A program made the position numbers and the translations under genes. 6,138 nucleotides of DNA from an uncultured Oscillospiraceae bacterium (GTDB lineage Bacteria > Bacillota > Clostridia > Oscillospirales > Acutalibacteraceae), in assembly GCA_905200265.1 (NCBI GenBank), contig CAJKJS010000094.1:1-6138 (forward strand), written 5' to 3'. The notes under the pieces are model-generated. The model saw nothing but the letters and a program-made list of their open reading frames with translations, made no database searches and was not told the origin of the DNA. This document shows positions 1 through 5,970 of the stretch, piece by piece (positions within the stretch are counted from its first letter, which is position 1; each line of letters opens with the position of its first letter).

Positions 1-56
1 GAATATTTACCTTGTGTTTTAGGCAACTTCGCTTGAAAGCTTTCGGGAATCCGTGC

Positions 57-98
57 AAAAAAGAAGATCCCATGCCGAAACCTTTCAGCGTGGGATCT
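57..98 (-). terminator. Intrinsic terminator after the second small membrane protein
   Basis: On the minus strand AGATCCCA (91-98) pairs with TGGGATCT (65-72), and the loop bases add further pairing (GC/GC and GAA/TTC with small mismatches). The stem is followed by TC and six T residues (57-62). It lies about 35 bases past the stop at 132, the expected place for the end of this transcription unit. Confidence 0.85.
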
Positions 99-131
99 CT
101 CTATGATTCCTATGTAAGAAAACTGTCTGCT

Positions 132-647
132 TTACGCGCCAGCCACTACCACATAATCCGCCGGATTTTTACGATTGACAAAGGCCGTCGCCTGCCAGGG
201 CAAGTTTTCAGCTTCGTGCAAATTTAGTTCGGCTGTGTAAAAATACGCGGCACGCCCCGGCGTCTGTTGTCCAGGCAGAATTTGGCCGGGCCACGGGCGG
301 GCACAGTATTCTCCCATCATGCGGCAACCGGTGTATTCGCTGGTTTCATCCGGTTGCCCTTCTTTATGGGGCACTTCTTCTTCCTGCCAGACCACGCGGT
401 TTAGCACCAGGGGAATTTCCACCCGTTTGCTATACCGGGCACTGCGGTACACACTGATACAGGCCAGCACCATCAGTTCCGCCAGCCCCAACAGGACCAG
501 CGCCAGCGATACCTGCAAAGCCCAGTGGGCCGCCGGAAAATGTAAAGAACGCAGGCACAGACATACCCCTGCCCAGCAAGCGCCGCCCACGGTCGATAGT
601 AACCCCAGCATAGCCGGGACCGGATATTGTTTTCGTTCCTGTTTCAT
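132..647 (-). CDS. Small two-helix membrane protein with soluble C-terminal domain (second tandem paralogue)
   Basis: This is a 171-residue hypothetical protein. Hydrophobic segments lie at ~11-31 and ~44-66, followed by a basic patch (RSARYSKR, 68-75) consistent with a cytoplasmic C-terminal domain. It shares motifs with the upstream gene in the same order: VEIPLVLNRVVW (76-87), GEYCA (112-116), YFYT (135-138) and VNRKNPADYVV (157-167). The GEYCA-to-YFYT interval is longer here and holds a proline/glycine-rich insertion (PWPGQILPGQQTPG, 118-131). The segment before GEYCA is shorter. The start at 647 is chosen because AAAGGAGG ends about 8 bases upstream; a TTG at 701 would also be in frame but lacks such a site. 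No clear promoter is seen in the 159-base gap upstream, so it is probably co-transcribed with the preceding gene, and a terminator follows. Function unknown. Confidence 0.8.
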   Translation of the reverse strand: MKQERKQYPVPAMLGLLSTVGGACWAGVCLCLRSLHFPAAHWALQVSLALVLLGLAELMVLACISVYRSARYSKRVEIPLVLNRVVWQEEEVPHKEGQPDETSEYTGCRMMGEYCARPWPGQILPGQQTPGRAAYFYTAELNLHEAENLPWQATAFVNRKNPADYVVVAGA

Positions 648-654
648 TTGACAA

Positions 655-663
655 TCCTCCTTT
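655..663 (-). promoter_or_regulatory. Ribosome binding site deciding the start of the second small membrane protein
   Basis: AAAGGAGGA on the minus strand is a near-perfect anti-16S match, about 8 bases before the ATG at 647. It rules out the longer in-frame reading that would start with TTG at 701. Confidence 0.8.
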
Positions 664-731
664 TTCCGGCCCCGCCATAGGAGCCGTTCCCCTTCTTCCA
701 AACCATTTGATCCAAAACAGGTCTACCGCAT

Positions 732-765
732 GGGCCGGTTCCCGCCCCAGACGGCAAACCGGCCC
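732..765. repeat. GC-rich 9-bp inverted repeat between the two small membrane protein genes
   Basis: GGGCCGGTT (732-740) pairs with AACCGGCCC (757-765) around a 16-base loop. On the plus strand it is followed by GCTTTT, but no plus-strand gene ends here. On the minus strand, the direction of the flanking genes, no T tract follows. It may act as a partial attenuator or as a 3'-end stabilising structure between two co-transcribed genes. Confidence 0.5.
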
Positions 766-792
766 GCTTTTACTTCTGTATGCTTACCCTCT

Positions 793-824
793 TATATGGT
801 GATCTTTTACCAGGTCACCATATA
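793..824 (-). repeat. Perfect 10-bp inverted repeat spanning a stop codon
   Basis: TATATGGTGA (793-802) and TCACCATATA (815-824) are exact reverse complements separated by 12 bases. The TAA stop of the first small membrane protein (807-809) lies in the loop. No T tract follows on the minus strand, so it is not a standard terminator. It could form an mRNA hairpin at the end of the reading frame. Confidence 0.6.
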
Positions 825-1352
825 TTCTTCCAGATTGCTCACATTTACATGGGCCACCGCCTTTTCGGGCAGGTGCACATTTTTGCCCAGTGGTTCCGTA
901 TAGTAGTAGGTGCGCACACCGTTTTCGTCGGCGCAATATTCTCCCAGCCATATTTTCTTGCCTCCGCCCAAAACAGCCATACCATCTTGCGACATAGAGG
1001 CGTCTACAATTACGCGGGCGTTACCGGCCGACGCTTTTCCATTGACAAGGTCCGGATTACGTATTCCGCTGCTGCGGCTCTTTAAATCCCACACCGTGCG
1101 TACGAAACGAACGGGCACCGTTTTACCGGCCATACACCGGGCTTCCCGCTGGCGGTTCATTACCAATGCCGCCAAAAGTCCCAGTACCCCTGCGGCCAGC
1201 AATACTATGCCGCCCGCCAGATACAAAATTCCGCCATTGCCTCCGCGGCTGACCATAAAGACGCCCGGTGCCGTCAAGAGCGCGCCTACAATCAAAAGAC
1301 CCACACTAATTTCACATTGTAGCGAATAATGGTTCCATGCCCGTTTCATCAT
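807..1352 (-). CDS. Small two-helix membrane protein with soluble C-terminal domain (paralogue of the next gene)
   Basis: This is a 181-residue hypothetical protein. Two hydrophobic segments (~16-34 and ~41-65) are joined by a short glycine-rich turn, so the long C-terminal part (~66-181) probably sits on the same side of the membrane as the short N-terminus, likely the cytoplasm. The C-terminal domain has VPVRFVRTVW (79-88), GEYCA (137-141), TYYYT (148-152) and a closing VNVSNLEEYMV (169-179). These motifs recur in the same order in the neighbouring gene. The general plan, two helices then a beta-rich domain ending in a V-x-x-x-N-x-x-x-Y strand, loosely recalls DUF3592-type proteins, but I cannot confirm membership. 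The ATG at 1352 is preferred over an upstream TTG at 1391 because GGGAGGAG lies just upstream; a second ATG follows directly at 1349. It is the first gene after the promoter at 1453-1461. Function unknown. Confidence 0.8.
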   Translation of the reverse strand: MMKRAWNHYSLQCEISVGLLIVGALLTAPGVFMVSRGGNGGILYLAGGIVLLAAGVLGLLAALVMNRQREARCMAGKTVPVRFVRTVWDLKSRSSGIRNPDLVNGKASAGNARVIVDASMSQDGMAVLGGGKKIWLGEYCADENGVRTYYYTEPLGKNVHLPEKAVAHVNVSNLEEYMVTW

Positions 1353-1357
1353 AAAAT

Positions 1358-1365
1358 CTCCTCCC
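1358..1365 (-). promoter_or_regulatory. Ribosome binding site deciding the start of the first small membrane protein
   Basis: GGGAGGAG on the minus strand is a very strong Shine-Dalgarno site. Two adjacent ATG codons follow, at 1352 and 1349, both at workable spacing, so the product may begin with one or two methionines. The in-frame TTG further upstream (1391) would place this site inside the gene and is unlikely. Confidence 0.75.
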
Positions 1366-1422
1366 TTCTGATAAAAGGGCTCCTTTTTCAAGCGAAAAGG
1401 AACGGCCTACTACCTTTCCTTT
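1363..1422 (-). promoter_or_regulatory. Structured mRNA leader with competing short hairpins
   Basis: Between the promoter at 1453-1461 and the ribosome binding site, purine segments alternate with complementary pyrimidine segments. On the minus strand AAAGGAA (1416-1422) can pair with TTCCTTT (1396-1402). TCCTTTT (1395-1401) can instead pair with AAAAGGA (1381-1387). AAAAGG (1382-1387) can pair with CCTTTT (1373-1378). CCCTT (1375-1379) can pair with AAGGG (1363-1367), which touches the first bases of the GGGAGGAG ribosome binding site. The pairings are mutually exclusive. Whether they regulate anything is inference; purine-rich leaders can show such matches by chance. Confidence 0.35.
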
Positions 1423-1452
1423 ATCCCACAAGTAATACATGTTCGCATGATT

Positions 1453-1461
1453 AGTATAGCA
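1453..1461 (-). promoter_or_regulatory. Extended -10 promoter for the two small membrane protein genes
   Basis: The minus strand reads TGCTATACT, an extended -10 element with the same TATACT core as the rlmB promoter. It sits in an AT-rich stretch (1440-1500) just after the preceding terminator. No clear -35 hexamer is present at the usual distance. The predicted start is near 1446, leaving a leader of about 94 bases before the ATG at 1352. Confidence 0.65.
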
Positions 1462-1486
1462 TAAAGTTTTGAAATTTTCTATAGTT

Positions 1487-1507
1487 TTTTTACTCTTTCA
1501 GTAAAAA
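1487..1507. repeat. Short AT-rich inverted repeat upstream of the second promoter
   Basis: TTTTTACT (1487-1494) and AGTAAAAA (1500-1507) are reverse complements around a 5-base loop. It lies between the operon terminator and the extended -10 element, at about -40 to -60 relative to the predicted start. It could be an operator-like or UP-element-like AT tract, or simply a weak hairpin. There is no firm evidence for either. Confidence 0.3.
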
Positions 1508-1532
1508 GAACAGCCAATTTATAAAAACACAC

Positions 1533-1573
1533 AAAAAAAGAACGTCGGAATTTCTTTTCCGACCGTTCTTTTT
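1533..1573 (-). terminator. Intrinsic terminator of the rlmB-large membrane protein operon
   Basis: The minus strand begins this hairpin 2 bases after the TAA stop. The stem AAAGAACGGTCGGAA pairs with TTCCGACGTTCTTT, with one bulged G and a short A-rich loop. It runs straight into a tract of seven T residues. The long stem, short loop and T tail make this a textbook rho-independent terminator. The flanking A-tract (1568-1573 side) could let it work in both directions. Confidence 0.9.
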
Positions 1574-1575
1574 GC

Positions 1576-4500
1576 TTATGGTTTGTGGAACCTGGGCACC
1601 AGCAATGCCGCCAAAGCCCAAAATCCTTCGTAGAGTAAAAGGGAAAGAGTTGTTAATTGCCCCATACCCGAATAGCACGCCAGTAGCGCTACTAACACAA
1701 ACCCCAGAATCACACTGACGTTCTGCATAGCCACCAGCAGCGTAATATGGGCGCGCAACCGTACGCAGCCCGGCAGCAGACGCATCAGGCTCACCACCCG
1801 GCCACGGGTGGCAAACAACGCTTCGCCCTGTTCGCTCATGCCTTCGACTGCATGGTCGTACACATCCCCCAGATCTTCCGACAGCACTTTCACACTGTTT
1901 TCATCCAGCTTCATACGTCCGCACAAAAACTCCCGGGTGATATGGGGATTGCGGGTACGCACAATGAGACTAATTCCGCTCAGTTCCATATTCTGTAGCT
2001 GGCGAATCCTCCGTGCGTCAATGCGGTATTGCAACTGGAACAGAGCGACCAGTTCGCCGCCTACGGCCAGATACAGGAGTTCCTGACCGCCCGCTTTGTG
2101 CTGATTTTCAAAATCACGGGAAGGCGGGTCGATATGATGGGCCGCCAACAGATCCCGGTTCCCCACCATAATACGCCGGCCGTTCACCCAACCGACCGCA
2201 CCACGTCCATCTTCGTACACGGGACGTTCCACCCGAGGCAGGTGTTCCTGCCGGTTGCGGATCACGGCACTGAGCACATCGTTCAGTTCGCCACCTACTT
2301 TGGCAGCCAGAGCCGTAGCATCCAGCAGTGCTTCGTCAATCCGCTGCTGTCCGAATGTATGGATACCGCTGAGAACAACGGCTCCTTCCGGGAACAGATC
2401 ATGGGAATCGATCATCAGCGCGTTAACCCGGCTGAACCGATCTACCGCTTTGTACCCGCACAACATGGAACCAAATCGCCGTGCCGTCTGGCACAACCGG
2501 CTCATGGGCAAATTGACACTCAATAGCGCTGTAAACGGCACGCACACACACATACCCGCCGACATAGCCGAAATGGCCGCGGGCACATCTTTTGTGAGTA
2601 CGAGACATCCGACACACAACGCCAGCGAAGCCAACACCCCAATGGGCGCCAGGGTTTGAGCACTGTTTTCCGCGGGATCGGGTTCATAGGAATGCGCTAG
2701 AAAATGCGACAGGAAATGCGTCCGGCGCTGGTACGCAATGACCGGGGCATCCACGACACAACCTTTGGAAAGCCGCAGGGCTGTATTATACTGATCAAAC
2801 AGCTGCACGGCCCACTTTTCGTCTACCGAAGAAACAAAGCGGAAATTGCTGAAGATCCGCCGCAGCATGGAGAGTTTCCCCCAAGAATTCAAAAACAGTG
2901 CCAGTACTACCAGCGTCGCATACACATGCAGGCTGCCAGAGGAAACCTGATCATAGCAGAAGCACAGCATAATATTCTGGGCCAGCACGGCAATGGAGGC
3001 CGCCGCCAAGCCGCTGTCGGCATTCGCTTGCAAGTGAATCAGTCCCCGCAGCCCGTTGCCGATCGTACGCAGGCAAAAGATCATGGCTACCAAATACAGG
3101 ACCATATTCACAATCATATAGGTAATGTAAAGTGGCACTCCCGGCACAAGGATATCGCCGAACACATGGAATTCACAGAAAAATCCCACAACGATTAGCA
3201 TGATGGAACAAAGCCCTGTCACCATGGTGCGCAAGAGCAGTTCCCGCATATCGCCTCGCAATTCATGACGAATGGATTCAATATCCTGCGGACCCGTATA
3301 GTCATCCAGATCATCCTGGAAAATTTCCTCGGGGGGCAGCTCCTCTTCGGGCGCATTGCTCTCTTCTTCCGTACCACCTAAAGCAAACCCACCCTTCATG
3401 GTTTGGTCGACTTTGCGGTTTTTCACTTTTTTCTTTTTCTTCTTTTTGCTGGCCGCGGCACCTTCACTCAGATACCCCCGCAGTTCCAGCCGCAGGGCTG
3501 AATCCAGTGCATCCAAAGGCACCAGATGCACCGGTGTTTCTTGGGGTGCATACGGTAATCCTTGCAGCAAATCGAATTTCCGGCCAGGCTCTGCCACGGG
3601 TTCCGCTTCCCGATAAATGGTAGGATCGGGGCCAGGTTCTTTCTCTGCCTTTTTCCCGGTATGGGAAGCCAGCAGAGCACTGACAGAACGCAGCATGCGG
3701 CCCGTTTTCTTTTCTTTCGGTTTTGCCACAGGGGGCGGCGGCACGGGTTTGGGGACTGGAATCGCAATCATTTCCGGTTCTTCCCGCTTCGGCGCCGGTG
3801 CAGGCGGTGCTGTTTTTTCTTCCGCCGGTTTTTCTTCTTTATGTTCTTTACGGCTGGTTTCTTTCTCCCGGGCGATTTCTTCACGAATGGCCTTCATATC
3901 GTCTTCCCGGGGCAATTCCTGCGACCAGCTGGAAAGTTCTGTACGATCAGGCTGCTCTTTTGGTTTCGGTTCGGGCAGCGGTTCCGGTGGCGTTGTGGCT
4001 TCCGGCTGATCCGTTTCTTCATTTTCCGGCATATCGATCAGCTGCGGGCGCAGCAAATCTTCAAACGACACACTGGCGGCTTTTTTCAGTTCTTCATTGA
4101 GCGACGAAAGTTCTTCTTGCCGGTTTTTCCCCTGCAATAGGTCCGCAAACGAAATGACCGTATCATTTCGCTTCACCGTTTCCGGTTTGCGAACTTCCTC
4201 CGGCGTGTCTTCTTCGGAAACGGGAGCGGAATCCATCTCTTCTTTGTCTTCGACGGTCTGATCCGTTTCGGCCGGCGTTTCGCTGCTAGATGGCTCTTCC
4301 GTTTCAAGCGGCACCGGTTCTTCCGGCTCAGCTGTTTTCTCTTCAGCCACCACCGGCTCAGAGACCGGAACCGAAGGCTCTTCCTCTTTATGTACGGCGG
4401 CTGGCGCCGCCTTTTCCTGTTTGCTATCTTCTACCGGAGGCAGGTCACTGCGATGTCCCAACCGGAACAGCAAATTTTTCAGATCTTCCTCCTGGGCATT

Positions 4501-5118
4501 GGCAGGTTGACTATTATCATCCCGGTGCGGTTCTTCCTCTACATCGGGGAAGTTCCGGGTTTCTTCTGTGGAAACCGAAATTTTTTCTTCTTTTTCGTCC
4601 GGGTCTGGCCGCTTCGGAGCCTCAGGGGTCGAAAAAGAGTCCTTTTCTTCTTTTTTGTCTTCCGTAGAACTCGCCTGAGCAGAAGGGGCTGACGACTCCG
4701 CAAAACCATACCCATATTCAGCGTCTACTTCTTCCAGCGACACACCGGCTTCCGCCATTGCAGCACGCACCCGTTCCCGGCGCTGCTGCTGCATACGAAA
4801 CAAGCGCTGTTCCACTTCTTCATCCGGCCCCTGCGTAGGGTCGAACAGCATGGCAAATTCGTCTGCCGCTTCTTTTTCTCTTTCCTGTGCCGGACGGAAC
4901 TGAATGCCGTAATAAATGTCGTCGACTGGTTCTTCGTCTATTTCTTCTTTTTTCTTTCTTCCCATCCAGGTTTTCAACCGGCCCCATACACCTTTGTGGT
5001 CCGGTTGTTCATCACAGCGGACTTCCCCACTGGAAGCCGGTGCTGGCGTTACCGGCATTTCCTGGGGTTGAGAAGCCGGTTTCTCCTGCGGAACACCGGG
5101 TTTCTTCTCGTTCTCCAT
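1576..5118 (-). CDS. Large membrane protein: long disordered N-terminal region fused to a degenerate P1B-type ATPase-like core
   Basis: This 1180-residue protein has no recognised name. There is no signal peptide. Residues 1-620 are Glu/Pro/Lys-rich and probably disordered, with short F-x-D-L-L-like motifs (~323, 351, 514), a proline run (452-464) and seven lysines (558-564). Hydrophobic segments lie at ~626-648, 662-684, 702-722, 729-747, 822-842, 846-870, 1124-1147 and 1154-1176, giving the 4+2+2 helix order of P1B heavy-metal ATPases. Between helices 6 and 7, residues 892-1120 resemble the P and N domains. IDSHDLFPEG (D904) sits where FDKTGTLTEG belongs, GRGAVGWVNGRRIMVGN (971-987) resembles the ATPase N-domain glycine motif, and TRNPHIT (1055-1061) replaces TGDNxxT. 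The TGE actuator motif and GDGxNDxP hinge are absent, so ion pumping is unlikely. A scaffold, sensor or receptor role is inferred. AAGGAG lies 10 bases before the ATG. It follows rlmB by 28 bases and ends in a terminator. Confidence 0.85.
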   Translation of the reverse strand: MENEKKPGVPQEKPASQPQEMPVTPAPASSGEVRCDEQPDHKGVWGRLKTWMGRKKKEEIDEEPVDDIYYGIQFRPAQEREKEAADEFAMLFDPTQGPDEEVEQRLFRMQQQRRERVRAAMAEAGVSLEEVDAEYGYGFAESSAPSAQASSTEDKKEEKDSFSTPEAPKRPDPDEKEEKISVSTEETRNFPDVEEEPHRDDNSQPANAQEEDLKNLLFRLGHRSDLPPVEDSKQEKAAPAAVHKEEEPSVPVSEPVVAEEKTAEPEEPVPLETEEPSSSETPAETDQTVEDKEEMDSAPVSEEDTPEEVRKPETVKRNDTVISFADLLQGKNRQEELSSLNEELKKAASVSFEDLLRPQLIDMPENEETDQPEATTPPEPLPEPKPKEQPDRTELSSWSQELPREDDMKAIREEIAREKETSRKEHKEEKPAEEKTAPPAPAPKREEPEMIAIPVPKPVPPPPVAKPKEKKTGRMLRSVSALLASHTGKKAEKEPGPDPTIYREAEPVAEPGRKFDLLQGLPYAPQETPVHLVPLDALDSALRLELRGYLSEGAAASKKKKKKKVKNRKVDQTMKGGFALGGTEEESNAPEEELPPEEIFQDDLDDYTGPQDIESIRHELRGDMRELLLRTMVTGLCSIMLIVVGFFCEFHVFGDILVPGVPLYITYMIVNMVLYLVAMIFCLRTIGNGLRGLIHLQANADSGLAAASIAVLAQNIMLCFCYDQVSSGSLHVYATLVVLALFLNSWGKLSMLRRIFSNFRFVSSVDEKWAVQLFDQYNTALRLSKGCVVDAPVIAYQRRTHFLSHFLAHSYEPDPAENSAQTLAPIGVLASLALCVGCLVLTKDVPAAISAMSAGMCVCVPFTALLSVNLPMSRLCQTARRFGSMLCGYKAVDRFSRVNALMIDSHDLFPEGAVVLSGIHTFGQQRIDEALLDATALAAKVGGELNDVLSAVIRNRQEHLPRVERPVYEDGRGAVGWVNGRRIMVGNRDLLAAHHIDPPSRDFENQHKAGGQELLYLAVGGELVALFQLQYRIDARRIRQLQNMELSGISLIVRTRNPHITREFLCGRMKLDENSVKVLSEDLGDVYDHAVEGMSEQGEALFATRGRVVSLMRLLPGCVRLRAHITLLVAMQNVSVILGFVLVALLACYSGMGQLTTLSLLLYEGFWALAALLVPRFHKP

Positions 5119-5128
5119 GAATCCAAAA

Positions 5129-5134
5129 CTCCTT
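5129..5134 (-). promoter_or_regulatory. Ribosome binding site of the large membrane protein gene
   Basis: AAGGAG on the minus strand lies 10 bases before the ATG at 5118, inside the 28-base gap after the rlmB stop. No promoter is visible in that gap, so translation is expected from the rlmB transcript. Confidence 0.65.
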
Positions 5135-5146
5135 TCTCACCATCAT

Positions 5147-5959
5147 TTACCGGCGTCCCAGCCCGGCGCGCTGGCGCGCTACTTCATAGCACACCACCCC
5201 GCAGGCCACCGACGCATTGAGTGAGTTTATTTTGCCCCGCATGGGCAGCGATATGATAAAATCCGATTTTTCTTTCACAAGGCGGCTCACGCCAAAACCT
5301 TCGCTGCCGATCACCAGGCCAACAGCCCCGGTATAATCCACCTGGCACCAGGGTTCCCCGTCCATATCGGCTGCATAAATCCACACACCGCGTTTTTTCA
5401 GTTCTTCTATACACGCTGCCATATTGGGCACCCGGCACACAGGTACATACTCCACAGCACCGGCCGATGCCTTTCCCACCGCATACGAAAGACCTACGCT
5501 GCGCCGTTCCGGCACAATCACACCATGGGCTCCGGCACATTCTGCCGTACGCAAAATAGCGCCCAGATTGTGAGGATCTTCCAATTCATCGCACAAAATA
5601 AAAAACGGCGCTTCGCCTTTTTCTTCCGCGGCACGGAACAGATCGTCGAGCTGCGCATACTCTTTCACGGCCGCCAGCGCCGCCACGCCTTGGTGGTTTT
5701 CCCCGCCACACATGTGGTCAAGTTTGCGAACGTCCGTCTCTTTAACCGGAATCCCCTTTTCTCGCGCTTTTGCAGCAATCACCTGCAAACTGCCCGTACG
5801 GTTTCCCCGGGCCATCAGGATGCTGTCAATACTGCGGCCAACCCGCAGCGCTTCCGTCACCGCATTGCGCCCGATGATCACATCATCCCATTTGTTTCCC
5901 TGTTGTTTTTTCTCTTCCGATTTCCGCCGGTCTATTCGATTATCACGGTATTCCGCCAT
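5147..5959 (-). CDS. rlmB: 23S rRNA 2'-O-ribose guanosine methyltransferase RlmB (SpoU/TrmH family)
   Basis: This 270-residue cytoplasmic enzyme should transfer a methyl group from S-adenosylmethionine to a ribose 2'-OH in 23S rRNA; the E. coli family member acts on G2251. Residues ~26-100 match the SpoU substrate-binding domain, which starts at IIGRNAV and contains HQGVAA at 89-94. Residues ~117-260 form the knotted SPOUT methylase domain. All three SpoU motifs are present: motif 1 DPHNLGAILRTA (N131 and R137), motif 2 GLVIGSEGFG (E220) and motif 3 LPMRGKINSLNASVA (S246, L247, N248). The ATG at 5959 is chosen because a GGGAAAGGAT ribosome binding site lies 11 bases upstream, and because the only good promoter lies inside the longer reading frame that opens at 6106. 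A charged ~25-residue tail makes it a little longer than the E. coli enzyme. It is probably the first gene of an operon with the large membrane protein 28 bases downstream. The exact target base is inferred; another TrmH-family rRNA target is possible. Confidence 0.93.
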   Translation of the reverse strand: MAEYRDNRIDRRKSEEKKQQGNKWDDVIIGRNAVTEALRVGRSIDSILMARGNRTGSLQVIAAKAREKGIPVKETDVRKLDHMCGGENHQGVAALAAVKEYAQLDDLFRAAEEKGEAPFFILCDELEDPHNLGAILRTAECAGAHGVIVPERRSVGLSYAVGKASAGAVEYVPVCRVPNMAACIEELKKRGVWIYAADMDGEPWCQVDYTGAVGLVIGSEGFGVSRLVKEKSDFIISLPMRGKINSLNASVACGVVCYEVARQRAGLGRR

Positions 5960-5970
5960 TTTTTGTTTCA

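Noticed and set aside
1340..1440. Possible upstream short reading frame beginning with ATG at 1440 and overlapping the first small membrane protein gene
   Set aside because: It would start only a few bases after the predicted transcription start, has no ribosome binding site, and is out of frame with the gene.
3425..3450. Programmed frameshift at the A-rich lysine tract
   Set aside because: The A run is broken by G residues and is not in the X-XXY-YYZ phase needed for -1 slippage. The downstream sequence in the original frame encodes a full membrane core, so no shift is needed.
1747..4692. Many long plus-strand open frames opposite the large membrane protein (for example 2029-2526 and 3562-4140)
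   Set aside because: They lack ribosome binding sites and give Phe/Arg/His-rich translations that are typical antisense shadows of a Glu/Lys-rich gene. They overlap a coding frame with clear protein-level features.
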